A DNA stretch of 64,000 bases from Halomarina halobia (GTDB taxonomy: Archaea; Halobacteriota; Halobacteria; Halobacteriales; Haloarculaceae), in assembly GCF_029338575.1 (NCBI RefSeq), contig NZ_CP119993.1, positions 496,001-560,000 of the forward strand, written 5' to 3'. This document shows, piece after piece, positions 16,721 through 26,494 of the stretch. A model generated the notes under the pieces. It was not told the DNA's origin, ran no database searches, and saw only the letters and a list, made by a program, of their open reading frames with translations. Positions within the stretch are counted from its first letter, which is position 1. Every line of letters begins with the position of its first letter. Made by a program: the position numbers and the translations under genes.

Positions 16721-16792
16721 ATGATCTCGAACGCTACTCGAACTCCCGTATCGGCAGTCGGTGCGGATCTACTCGGCGGAGGGACGCGGTGA
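16721..16792 (+). CDS. 23-residue open frame overlapping the EamA start
   Basis: An ATG at the predicted transcription start opens a 23-codon frame (MISNATRTPVSAVGADLLGG and a short end). Its TGA (16790-16792) overlaps the GTG start of the transporter by four bases (GTGA). A Shine-Dalgarno-like GGAGGG at 16778-16783 sits inside it, at proper distance from the GTG. The likely reading is a leaderless leader peptide coupled to transporter translation. It resembles no known family. The same design is seen at 5339 and 55808. Confidence 0.5.
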   Translation: MISNATRTPVSAVGADLLGGGTR

Positions 16793-17739
16793 CCGGAGGG
16801 GGCCGCTCGCTCGCCTTCTTCGCCCTGGCGAGCGTCCTCTTCGGCGGAACGTTCGTCGCGGCGAAGGCCGGACTCGGCTACTTTCCCCCGTTGCTGTTCG
16901 TCGCGCTCCGATTCGACGTCGCGGCCGTCGCGCTGCTCGCGTACGTCGCCGCCACGTCGTCGCGCGAGGAGTTGCTCCCGCGGACGGTGCACGACGTGAT
17001 CGGGGTGCTCGCGACCGGCGTCCTCGCGATCGGCCTCGCCAACGCGCTCCTCTTCGTCGGCCAGCAGCACGTGACGAGCGGCGTCGGGTCGATCATATTC
17101 AGCCTCAACCCGATCCTGACGCCGGTCTTCGCGGCCGTGCTGCTCGCCGACGAGCGGCTCTCGGCTCGGGGGGCGCTCGGGCTGTTGGTCGGGTTGCTCG
17201 GCGTCGCGCTCGTCGTGCAGCCAGATCCCGCTAACCTGCTCGGCGGCGGCGCTGTCGGGAAGGGTATCATGTTCGCGGGGGCGGTCAGCGGCGCGCTCGG
17301 GAGCGTCCTCATCCGCTGGGCTGACACGTCCCTCTCGAGTACCGTCCGCACGGCGTGGGCGCTCCCCGTCAGCGCCCTCCTCTCGCACGGCTTCAGCGTC
17401 GCCGCCGGCGAGTCGGCGGCGGCGATCGCGTGGACCCCCGCGGCGGTGCTGGCGCTCGGCTACGTCGGAATCCTCGCCGGGGCGGTCGCCTACATCGCCT
17501 ACTTCGGCCTACTCGACGAGGTCGGCGCGATCCGCGGGAACCTCGTCTTCTACGTGGTTCCCGTCGTCGCCACTCTCGGCGGTTCGGCGCTCCTCGGGGA
17601 GTCCGTGTCGACGCTCTCCCTCGTCGGTTTCGCGACGATATTCGCCGGGTTCGCCGTCCTCGGCGGCGATCGACTCGCCGCCGGAGCGCGGCGGGTTCGC
17701 GCCGCGGTCGCGACCCGGACCGCGAGCGACGCCGTCTGA
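16789..17739 (+). CDS. EamA/DMT superfamily transporter
   Basis: A 316-residue membrane protein with ten predicted helices in two repeated EamA halves. The first half begins LAFFALASVLFGGTFVAAKA; the second begins after VVQPDPANLL with KGIMFAGAVSGALGSVLIRW. DMT proteins export amino acids, metabolites or drugs; the substrate cannot be read from the sequence. The start is GTG at 16789, supported by the GGAGGG just before it and the four-base overlap with the 23-codon frame. It is divergent from a FilR1-type regulator with paired operators, which probably governs it. Confidence 0.88.
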   Translation: MTGGGRSLAFFALASVLFGGTFVAAKAGLGYFPPLLFVALRFDVAAVALLAYVAATSSREELLPRTVHDVIGVLATGVLAIGLANALLFVGQQHVTSGVGSIIFSLNPILTPVFAAVLLADERLSARGALGLLVGLLGVALVVQPDPANLLGGGAVGKGIMFAGAVSGALGSVLIRWADTSLSSTVRTAWALPVSALLSHGFSVAAGESAAAIAWTPAAVLALGYVGILAGAVAYIAYFGLLDEVGAIRGNLVFYVVPVVATLGGSALLGESVSTLSLVGFATIFAGFAVLGGDRLAAGARRVRAAVATRTASDAV

Positions 17740-17756
17740 TTCGGCTCGCCCGCCGG

Positions 17757-19649
17757 TCACGCGTGCCGGAGGAACGCGAACACGCTGCCCGCGCTCCAGG
17801 CGGCCGGTTCGCACGCGTCCGGGTGTCGAAGCGTCCCGACCGTGGCGCGACCGTCCCCGCCCCCGACCATGAGTTCGGGGAAGCCGTAGCGGTCCGGCGC
17901 GCCTGCGGTGTGATACCGATTCAGAGCGGCGAGTCCTCGGGTCGCGACCTCGGTCGCCGCGTCGGGGTGGCCGCGCGCCGCGAACCCCATCGCGGCGAGG
18001 CTGTTGTCGTGGGGCCACACGCTTCCGCGGTGGTACGACAGCGGGTCGAACGCGTCGTGGGACGCGGCGAACGTGCGCAACCCGCCGGTCGTCAACACGT
18101 CGGGTTCGAGCAGCCGTTCGACGGCCCTCGTGACGCGGTCGTCGCGCCCGAGGCCGCCCCAGAACGCGTGGGTCTGGTTCGACGCGACGCTGTCGACGAC
18201 GCCGGCGTCGTCGAGCGCGAGGGCGTAACAGCCGCGCTCGGGTAGCCAGAACCGCTCCTCGAAGGCGGCCGCGACTCGGTCCGCGCGCCGGTCACAGCGG
18301 GCCGCCAGGTCCGCGTCCCCGCGGCGGCGGGCGAGCGGGGCGAACCGCCGGAGCGCCCGGTGGACGTACCCCTGTACCTCCGCGAGGGCGACGGCCCCGT
18401 TCGCGGGCGTCCCGTCCGGTCGAGCCAGCGCCTCCGCGCTGTCCTTCCACCCGAGGTGGGCGAGTCCCCGCGGGTGATCGTGGGCCGCGTAGGAGAGAAG
18501 CCCCCGCCCGTCCAGTTCGGCGAGGACGTGCTCACACGCCGCGACGGCGTTCGGGTAGAGGTCCCGAGCGAGCGACGAGTCGCTCGTCCCGTCCACCGCG
18601 TCGGCGTACAGCGCGACGAACAGCGGCGTGGCGTCGACGCTCCCGTAGTACGGCCTCCGGATCGAGTCGCCGACCGCCGGCAGGTCCCCCCGACGGTACT
18701 CGTGCATGATCCGCCCGGGGGCCTCGAGCGTCTCGGGATCGTCCTCCGTTCCCTGTCGCGCCGCGAGAAACCGCAGCGTCCGCTCCGCGACCGCGGCGTC
18801 GACCGGCAGGAGCTGATACCCGACGACCAGCGAATCGCGCCCGAAGGGGGCGAGAAACCGGGGCGCGCCGGCGGCCGGCACTCCCTCCGGAAGCGTGAGC
18901 GCGTCGAGCGCTCGCGCCGCGGCCGACGCGAGGGCCGCGTACCTCCCGGAGTCCGTCTCCGTCCCGGTTCTCGTCGCGGGAGCGGGAGCGACGGCCGATG
19001 CGGACGATCGGCCGTCGTCGAACGCGAGTCGGATCGTGAACGCCGTTTCGGCCGCCGGCGCGAGGTCGGCCGTCGCCGCGAGGGACGCGGCGTCGGCCCG
19101 CAGCGTCCCGGAGAACCGTCGATCCGCGTCGACCGCGACCGAGCGAACGACGCCGTCGGCGCAGCTCACGGCGAGTTCGATCCCGTCTTTCCCCTCGCCG
19201 ATACTGATCGATCGGTTCGGCCGCTCCCGCCGGGCGAAGAACTCCTCGACCTCGAAGACGTGCCGGAAGTCGGGCGTCAGCGTCACGGTCAGCGCCGTCG
19301 TCCGCCGCCGAGCGGTGTTGTTTCGAAGCGCGACGGTCGCCGAGATGCCGCCGTCGAGGATCGCGAACGACCTGGTGAGCAGCCACGCCCGCTGTTCGCC
19401 GCGACCGGCACCCGAGGCGGAACTGGCGAGGGTCGTCGCGATCGAGCCGTCCCCGATCTCGCGGCCGAGGACGATCCACTCGTCGTCCCCGGAGTCGGTC
19501 TCTCCGATGCGGGTTTCGATCCCCGCGAGGAGGCGGTGGTCCGCCGAGTACGCCCCCGCGTACGGCGCGTTCCGACCGCACTCGCCGGCGGCGTCGACGA
19601 CGACCTGACGGCCGTTCCCCGCGACCAGCGCGTACTCGTCGGGTAGCAT
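17757..19649 (-). CDS. Glycogen-debranching-type enzyme (amylo-alpha-1,6-glucosidase family)
   Basis: A 630-residue protein with an N-terminal beta-rich debranching domain (residues about 1-200, beginning LVAGNGRQVVVDAAGECGRN). A C-terminal (alpha/alpha)6 glycosidase domain follows, with FLAPFGRDSLVVGYQL, RPYYGSVDATPLFVALYADA, HLGWKDSAEA and HRGSVWPHDNSL. Enzymes of this class cut alpha-1,6 branches or act on other glucans and glycosides. No signal peptide is seen, so it should act in the cytoplasm. It lies 3 bp after the TrmB gene on the same strand and opposite the sugar ABC operon, so it probably processes imported oligosaccharide. Confidence 0.85.
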   Translation of the reverse strand: MLPDEYALVAGNGRQVVVDAAGECGRNAPYAGAYSADHRLLAGIETRIGETDSGDDEWIVLGREIGDGSIATTLASSASGAGRGEQRAWLLTRSFAILDGGISATVALRNNTARRRTTALTVTLTPDFRHVFEVEEFFARRERPNRSISIGEGKDGIELAVSCADGVVRSVAVDADRRFSGTLRADAASLAATADLAPAAETAFTIRLAFDDGRSSASAVAPAPATRTGTETDSGRYAALASAAARALDALTLPEGVPAAGAPRFLAPFGRDSLVVGYQLLPVDAAVAERTLRFLAARQGTEDDPETLEAPGRIMHEYRRGDLPAVGDSIRRPYYGSVDATPLFVALYADAVDGTSDSSLARDLYPNAVAACEHVLAELDGRGLLSYAAHDHPRGLAHLGWKDSAEALARPDGTPANGAVALAEVQGYVHRALRRFAPLARRRGDADLAARCDRRADRVAAAFEERFWLPERGCYALALDDAGVVDSVASNQTHAFWGGLGRDDRVTRAVERLLEPDVLTTGGLRTFAASHDAFDPLSYHRGSVWPHDNSLAAMGFAARGHPDAATEVATRGLAALNRYHTAGAPDRYGFPELMVGGGDGRATVGTLRHPDACEPAAWSAGSVFAFLRHA

Positions 19650-19652
19650 CGG

Positions 19653-20756
19653 TCAGTTGGCCTCCCGTCCGTCCGGAAACTCGACCGACTCGACGACCAC
19701 CCGCTGGGCCTCGACGTCCTCGAGGATCGCCCCCCAGCCGCCGATCCCGTACTCCTCCCCGTCGACCTCGAGAACGAGCGTCGCCTGACCGGCCAGGCTA
19801 GAGAGCGTCGGCGGAGCGACCGGTTCGTCGCCGGGCGCGGTCGCGTAGAGGGCGTCGACGATCTCGCCCCGCCGGTCGAACGGCTCGCGCCGCCCGATCT
19901 CCTCGCCCCGGACGCGGGCGGCGATGCGAGCGCCGTCGGTCAGGAGGGGGGCGACGTCGCGGATGCACTCGCGGATGTCGACGTACTCGGCGGGGAGTCC
20001 GTCGTCGCGCGTCGTGTAGACGACCGGCCACGACTCCCAGAGCGCCGCCTGAAAGTACCAGTGGAAGATGTACGTCAGCGTCTCGTCCTCGAAGATCACG
20101 CCGTACCGATCGACGGGACGCCTGTGCGGCGCGAAGCAGGCGACGCTCCGGTCGATCAGGGCGACGAACGGGGCCGGCAGGTGGCGGTGGCGCACTTCCG
20201 TGGTCGCCCCCCGGAGGGCCTCGTCGGCGGGCGGCTCGGTGGGTCGTTCCGGCGACGTGTTGATCGAGACCAGCACGAAGAGGTCGTCGCGCAGGGCGTC
20301 CCGCAGCGCGGGCCGCAGCCGCTCGAACTGCTCGGGGGTGACCGATAGCTGGACCTGGTTCTCGGCGTCGCGGATCGCCGACTCGGCCCGCTCGAACGCC
20401 GTCTCGGCCCGCTTGAGGACGCTGATCCGGTGGCCCTCGACGCTCGTCCGTTCCCACCGACCCCTGATCTCCTCCGCGGTGTCGCTCAGGACCCGCGCGC
20501 GCTCCCGGAGTTCCTCGAAGACCCGGGTCGGTTCGCGGGCGCGGGCCCGCAGGGAGTCCTGTTCGTACGTCTCGACGTACCCCTCCTCCGCCAGGTCCTG
20601 GAGGACGTCGTAGATCCGCGACCGGGGGACGTCGGCTTCCTCGGCGAGCGTCGTCGCCGCCGCCGTCCCCAGTTCGAGGAGCGTGACGTACGCCCGGATC
20701 TGATACTGGGACAGTCCCGCCTCTCGCAACCCGTCGCGCAGCTCGTCGTCGTTCAT
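19653..20756 (-). CDS. TrmB family sugar-responsive transcriptional regulator
   Basis: A 367-residue TrmB protein. The N-terminal winged helix (residues about 8-75; LAEEADVPRSRIYDVLQDLA) is followed by a coiled region (about 80-115). The C-terminal sugar-binding domain spans about 240-360 and ends WGAILEDVEAQRVVVESVEF, typical of TrmB. TrmB proteins repress or activate sugar uptake and glycolytic/gluconeogenic genes depending on bound sugar. It is first in a two-gene unit with the debranching enzyme and divergent from the ABC operon, so local control is very likely. Confidence 0.9.
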   Translation of the reverse strand: MNDDELRDGLREAGLSQYQIRAYVTLLELGTAAATTLAEEADVPRSRIYDVLQDLAEEGYVETYEQDSLRARAREPTRVFEELRERARVLSDTAEEIRGRWERTSVEGHRISVLKRAETAFERAESAIRDAENQVQLSVTPEQFERLRPALRDALRDDLFVLVSINTSPERPTEPPADEALRGATTEVRHRHLPAPFVALIDRSVACFAPHRRPVDRYGVIFEDETLTYIFHWYFQAALWESWPVVYTTRDDGLPAEYVDIRECIRDVAPLLTDGARIAARVRGEEIGRREPFDRRGEIVDALYATAPGDEPVAPPTLSSLAGQATLVLEVDGEEYGIGGWGAILEDVEAQRVVVESVEFPDGREAN

Positions 20757-20838
20757 GCGCTTCGAACCGTTCGGGGCGTCACGCCCTCCGTCGCTCGGAA
20801 CTCGTCCGCCGGAGTTCCCCGGCGATCTCCATCGACAC

Positions 20839-20859
20839 TTGTATTCACAGCAGTACCAA
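20839..20859. promoter_or_regulatory. Possible TrmB operator
   Basis: TTGTA and TACCAA arms around an 10-bp spacer (core GTA...TAC) form an imperfect inverted repeat. It lies between the trmB gene and the ABC operon, about 15 bp upstream of the operon's TATA box. Position and shape fit a TrmB-type site; the exact motif is not proven. Confidence 0.4.
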
Positions 20860-20873
20860 CTAACAGAGGAAAC

Positions 20874-20882
20874 TTTATATAT
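20874..20882 (+). promoter_or_regulatory. TATA box of the sugar ABC operon
   Basis: TTTATATAT preceded by a purine-rich BRE-like AGAGGAAAC. Transcription should begin near 20904-20906, after the first in-frame ATG (20900), so the ATG at 20915 is the likelier start. Confidence 0.65.
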
Positions 20883-20914
20883 TTTTATCCAGAACGTGGA
20901 TGCGAACCTCTGAC

Positions 20915-22288
20915 ATGACTCGGAAACACGGCAACGCGGCGGCGTCGCGGCGTAGCGTCATCAAGGGACTCGGCGGGGCGGCCGCCGTCACCGCCCTGGC
21001 GGGCTGCCTCGACGGCATCTACGGCGGCGGGGGGGAGACGAACGACGGTTCCGGAGCGAACAACGGGAGCGACGGCGGCTCTTCGGGCATCACGTTCTGG
21101 ACGACGCAGGTCGAGAACGACCGGAAGCAGGTGATCAAGGAGTTGATCCGGAGCTACGAGTCGGAGCACTCGACGAGCGTCGAGATGGTCGCCGTCCAGG
21201 AGGACGACCTGCCGACGCGAATCGCCTCCGCCCGCGCGTCGAACACCCTCCCGGCGATCGCGGAGTTCGGCCTCTCCCCCATGCAGAAGCTGGGGAGCGG
21301 CGGCCTCCTCTCGAAGGAGGCCGCGGCGGACGTGATCAGCGCCGTCGGCGAGGACGCGTTCTACAGGGGTGCGCTCGACCTGACGCGAGCGCCCGACGGC
21401 GGTCACTACGCGGTGCCGATGCACGGCTGGGTGGAGGGGTTCTGGTACCGACGGAGCGTGCTCGAGGAGCACGGCCTCGACCGACCGACGACGTGGGACG
21501 CGCTCCTGAACGCCGCGGAGACGCTTCACAGGCCGGACGAGAACCAGTACGGGGTCGTGGTGGGGACGAAGAAGACGTCGTTCGCCCGCCAGTGTTTCAC
21601 GCCGTTCGCCCGCTCGAACGACGCCCGGGTGTTCGACGCGGAGGGCGAGATCGTCTTCGACAGCGAGGAGATGGTCGAGGCCCTCGAGTTCTACGGGAAG
21701 CTGGCCGAGTACACGCCGCCCGGGAAGGACACCTGGAAGACGGCGAACAACACCTACCTCAACGAACAGTGCCACCTCATCGAGTACTCGACGTACATCA
21801 TGAGCGACGTCGCCGGAAAGGGTACCGAGATGGTCGAGGACACCGGCTTTTCACCCTACGTCGAGCGGAAACGCAAGAGCTCGTTCGGCCAGATCGTCGC
21901 CCTCAACCTCTTCAGTTCGGCCTCGGCGGAGGCGCTCGAGGCCGCGAAGACGTACGCCGAGTTCCTCATAACCGGCGAGCAGTACGTGAAGTGGCTCCAC
22001 ATGGCCCCCGGCGGGATGAACCCGGTCCTCAAGCCGACCGCCGAGAGCGAGGCGTTCACGCAGAACGAGACGCTGAAGGCCTGGGGGAGCACGGTCGAGG
22101 ACATCTCGGGCGCGTTCGAGAACATCGAGCGCTTCGGCTACGTTGACGGGAAGGCGTTCCCGAAACTCGGGGCGATCACGAACGAGTACCTCATCGCCGA
22201 GGCCGTCTCCCGCGTCGCCGGCGGCGAGGACGCCGAGACCGTCGCGACGGAACAGGCCGAGAAGATGCGTCGGGCGGTGGAGGAGTAA
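20915..22288 (+). CDS. Sugar ABC transporter substrate-binding lipoprotein
   Basis: A 457-residue extracellular solute-binding protein. A Tat signal (SRRSVIKGLGGAAAVTALAG) ends at a lipobox cysteine (ALAGC), so it should be exported folded and lipid-anchored. A Gly/Ser/Asn/Asp-rich linker follows, and the MalE-like (family 1) domain starts at ITFWTTQVEN. Later landmarks are LPAIAEFGLSPMQKLG, VPMHGWVEGFWYRRS and RPTTWDALLNAAETL. It captures an oligosaccharide or sugar for the permeases encoded next. The start at 20915 fits the TATA position. First gene of a nine-gene operon. Confidence 0.9.
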   Translation: MTRKHGNAAASRRSVIKGLGGAAAVTALAGCLDGIYGGGGETNDGSGANNGSDGGSSGITFWTTQVENDRKQVIKELIRSYESEHSTSVEMVAVQEDDLPTRIASARASNTLPAIAEFGLSPMQKLGSGGLLSKEAAADVISAVGEDAFYRGALDLTRAPDGGHYAVPMHGWVEGFWYRRSVLEEHGLDRPTTWDALLNAAETLHRPDENQYGVVVGTKKTSFARQCFTPFARSNDARVFDAEGEIVFDSEEMVEALEFYGKLAEYTPPGKDTWKTANNTYLNEQCHLIEYSTYIMSDVAGKGTEMVEDTGFSPYVERKRKSSFGQIVALNLFSSASAEALEAAKTYAEFLITGEQYVKWLHMAPGGMNPVLKPTAESEAFTQNETLKAWGSTVEDISGAFENIERFGYVDGKAFPKLGAITNEYLIAEAVSRVAGGEDAETVATEQAEKMRRAVEE

Positions 22289-22326
22289 CACCGGCGCTCC
22301 GGTAACTGAGTTACAACCAACACAAC

Positions 22327-23235
22327 ATGGCCACGAACACACGAACCAGGGCCGGCCTGCTCTCGGGCGACTACACGATCGAGCAGAAGGAGGCGATCCT
22401 CGGCTACCTGCTCGTCGCGCCGGCGATCCTCCTCGTCGGTGCGGTCATCCTGTACCCGGTCGCGTACAACGTCTACCTGAGCTTCACGCGGGTGCCGATC
22501 TCGCCCGCGGAGTCGCCGACGTGGGTCGGATTCCAGCACTACCGGACGCTCCTGTCGAGCGACGCGTTCTGGCGCGCGCTGACGAACACGATCGTGTTCA
22601 CGTTCTTCAGCGACGTGTTCGCCACCGCGGGCGGGCTCGGCGTCGCGCTGCTGTTCAACCGGGCGTTCCGCGGCCGACGCCTCGTCCGGGGGCTGATGCT
22701 GCTTCCCTACGTCGCGCCGCTGATCGCGGTCGCGTACATCTGGCAGTGGCTGCTCGACCCGCTGTACGGGCTCGTCCCGTACGTCCTCGGCGACGTGCTC
22801 GGCCTCGGGATCGGGCAGCTCGACGTGCTCAACGACGCGGGGACGGCGCTGTGGGCGGTCATCGCCTTCGACGCCTGGCGGTACTTCCCCTTCGCCTTCC
22901 TGATGATCATCGCCCGCCTCCAGGCGATCCCGGCCGACATGTACGAGGCGGCGAAGATCGACGGCGCGGGGCGCGTCGCCCGGTTCAAGGACATCACGCT
23001 CCCGGAGCTCAAGTACGTCCTCGGGACCGTGTTCCTGCTGCGCTGGATCTGGAACTTCAACAAGTTCGCCGACATCTGGCTCCTGACGCGGGAGGTCCAG
23101 ACGCTGCCGATCTACGCCTACCAGACGGCGTTCGCGAACTACAACCAGGGGCAGGCGGCCGCCATCGCGATGGTGCTGTTCCTCGCGCTCATGGGCTTCG
23201 TCCTGCTCTACGTCACCTGGATCCTGGAGTGGTAA
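22327..23235 (+). CDS. Sugar ABC transporter permease (MalF/UgpA-like)
   Basis: A 302-residue inner-membrane permease with six predicted helices (first at residues about 25-50: ILGYLLVAPAILLVGAVILY). The cytoplasmic EAA loop that docks with the ATPase is EAAKIDGAGRVARFKDITLP, near residues 215-235. It pairs with the downstream MalG-like permease, three bases on. Length and topology match MalF-type permeases lacking the large periplasmic domain. Confidence 0.92.
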   Translation: MATNTRTRAGLLSGDYTIEQKEAILGYLLVAPAILLVGAVILYPVAYNVYLSFTRVPISPAESPTWVGFQHYRTLLSSDAFWRALTNTIVFTFFSDVFATAGGLGVALLFNRAFRGRRLVRGLMLLPYVAPLIAVAYIWQWLLDPLYGLVPYVLGDVLGLGIGQLDVLNDAGTALWAVIAFDAWRYFPFAFLMIIARLQAIPADMYEAAKIDGAGRVARFKDITLPELKYVLGTVFLLRWIWNFNKFADIWLLTREVQTLPIYAYQTAFANYNQGQAAAIAMVLFLALMGFVLLYVTWILEW

Positions 23236-23237
23236 CT

Positions 23238-24137
23238 ATGTTAGAGACGATACTCACCACGACGGTCGACGGGTTCAGGGCGGCGTTCGGACGCGGTCGC
23301 ATCGAGACGAGCCTCCTGGAGCGGGCGGTGTTCTACCTCGCGGTCGTCACCGTGCTGCTCGTCTCGCTGTTCCCGTTCTACTGGATGGTCGTGACGAGCT
23401 TCATGCCCGAGAGCGCGATCTACTCGCTCCCGCCGACGCTCGTCCCGACGGCGTTCACGCTCGACCACTACGCGAGCGTGTTCAGCCCCGAGACGTTCCC
23501 CTTCGTCACGTACTTCAAGAACAGCCTCATCATCTCGCTGATCACGGCCGGGCTGTCGGTGCTCGTCGCCACGTTCGGCGCGTACAGCTTCGCCCGCCTC
23601 GACTATCGGGGGCGGGGGCTGTTCTCGCGGGGGGTGCTCCTCGTGTACATGTTCTCGGGCATCCTGCTGGTCGTCCCGCTGTTCCAGATCGTCGTCTGGC
23701 TGGGGCTGGTCGACAAGCCGTCGAGCCTCGTGATCACGTACCTCGTCCAGACGCTCCCGGTCTCGCTCTACATGCTCGGGAACTACTTCCGCAGCGTGCC
23801 CCCGGAGATCGAGGAGGCGGCGATGATGGACGGCTACTCGCGGGTCGAGGTCATCTTCCGCATCACGCTGCCGCTCTCGGCACCGGCGATCGTGGCGGTG
23901 TTCATCTACACCTTCATGATCGCGTGGAACGAGTACCTCTTCGCCAGCATCTTCCTGCGCACGCAGGGGAACTTCACGCTGCCGATCGGTCTCGACGCCC
24001 TCTCCTCCGGGTTCCACCAGGTGTGGGGACAGATCATGGCGGCCTCGCTCATGACCAGTATTCCGATCATTGTCATGTTCGTCTACCTGGAGAAGTACAT
24101 GGTCGAGGGACTGACGTTCGGCTCGGTGGAGGGCTGA
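23238..24137 (+). CDS. Sugar ABC transporter permease (MalG/UgpE-like)
   Basis: A 299-residue permease with six hydrophobic segments. The EAA motif EAAMMDGYSRVEVIFRITLP lies at about residues 195-215, and the C-terminus MVEGLTFGSVEG matches the conserved end of this group (usually ...GLTAGAVKG). It starts at 23238, two bases after the MalF-like stop, and ends one base before the ATPase ATG, a tight operon. Confidence 0.92.
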   Translation: MLETILTTTVDGFRAAFGRGRIETSLLERAVFYLAVVTVLLVSLFPFYWMVVTSFMPESAIYSLPPTLVPTAFTLDHYASVFSPETFPFVTYFKNSLIISLITAGLSVLVATFGAYSFARLDYRGRGLFSRGVLLVYMFSGILLVVPLFQIVVWLGLVDKPSSLVITYLVQTLPVSLYMLGNYFRSVPPEIEEAAMMDGYSRVEVIFRITLPLSAPAIVAVFIYTFMIAWNEYLFASIFLRTQGNFTLPIGLDALSSGFHQVWGQIMAASLMTSIPIIVMFVYLEKYMVEGLTFGSVEG

Positions 24138-24138
24138 C

Positions 24139-25266
<1,128 letters not shown>

Positions 25267-25339
25267 GCGAGCGCCGTCGGCCGCCGGCGGAACGGACCGG
25301 GACGTGGATGGAGAGCGATCGACGACGGAGGTGTCCGTG

Positions 25340-26491
25340 ATGGCGACGCTCGAACTGAACGGCGTGACGAAGATCTACGACGACGCACAGGGCCGCGAGA
25401 CCGCCGTCGACTCCCTCGACCTCAGCGCCGCCGGCGGGGAGTTCGTCGTCCTCGTCGGCCCCTCGGGCTGCGGGAAGTCGACGACCCTGCGGATGCTCGC
25501 GGGCCTCGAGACGGTGACGTCGGGGACGATCGAGATCGACGGACGGGAGGTGCAGGATCTCGCGCCCAGCGAGCGCTCCATCGCGATGGTGTTCCAGAGC
25601 TACGCGCTCTACACGAAGATGACCGCCCGCGAGAACATGGCCTACGGGCTCAAACACTCGACCGACCTCGACGAGCGCGAGCGCGGGCGGAGGGTGGAGG
25701 AGATCGCAGAACTGCTCGACATCGTCGACCTGCTGGACGACGTGCCGGCCGAGATGAGCGGCGGGCAGAAACAGCGCGTCGCGCTCGGGCGGGCGATCGT
25801 CCGCGATCCGTCGGTGTTCCTGCTCGACGAGCCGCTCTCGAACCTCGACGCGAAGCTCCGCGCCCGCATGCGGACGGAACTCAAGCGGATACAGACCGAC
25901 CTCGGCGTCACCACCGTCTACGTCACCCACGACCAGACGGAGGCGATGACGATGGCCGACCGGATCGCCGTCATGGACGACGGCGAACTCCAGCAGGTCG
26001 ATCCGCCGGAGACGGCGTACGACCACCCGACGAACGAGTTCGTCGCGACGTTCCTCGGCAGCCCGGCGATGAACACGTTCGACGCGACCGTCGAGGCGGC
26101 CGACGACGAACTCGCCCTCCGTCGCGACGGGACGACGTTCGCGACGATCCCGGCCCACGCGGTCTCCCTCGACGACGTCGAGGCCGTCCGCGTCGGCCTG
26201 CGACCGGAGGACCTCCGTCTCGACGACGCGCCGGGGGAGGGGGGGTTCGAGGCCGCCGTGACGGTCTCGGAGTACCAGGGCAACGACAACTTCGTCCACC
26301 TCTCCGCCGACGACCTGACGCTCACCGCGCGGGTTCCGCCCTCGGTGTATCCGTCGCCGGGCGAGACAGTCGGCGTCTCGGTCGATCCCGCGGATGTGTA
26401 CCTCTTCGATCCCACCTCCGGCGCGGCGCTGAAGACGCGGGGACTCGACGCCCGCTCGTTCGAACGTAGACCAGTATCGACACCCGAATAA
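25340..26491 (+). CDS. Sugar ABC transporter ATP-binding protein, copy 2
   Basis: A 383-residue MalK-like ATPase with all motifs: GPSGCGKST, VFQSYALYTKMTA (Q-loop), MSGGQKQRVALGR, FLLDEPLSNLD and YVTHDQTEAM, plus the C-terminal OB domain. The start at 25340 follows a 73-bp gap; the upstream part of the open frame is not homologous. It differs enough from copy 1 that this is not a recent duplication. Confidence 0.9.
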   Translation: MATLELNGVTKIYDDAQGRETAVDSLDLSAAGGEFVVLVGPSGCGKSTTLRMLAGLETVTSGTIEIDGREVQDLAPSERSIAMVFQSYALYTKMTARENMAYGLKHSTDLDERERGRRVEEIAELLDIVDLLDDVPAEMSGGQKQRVALGRAIVRDPSVFLLDEPLSNLDAKLRARMRTELKRIQTDLGVTTVYVTHDQTEAMTMADRIAVMDDGELQQVDPPETAYDHPTNEFVATFLGSPAMNTFDATVEAADDELALRRDGTTFATIPAHAVSLDDVEAVRVGLRPEDLRLDDAPGEGGFEAAVTVSEYQGNDNFVHLSADDLTLTARVPPSVYPSPGETVGVSVDPADVYLFDPTSGAALKTRGLDARSFERRPVSTPE

Positions 26492-26494
26492 CCG

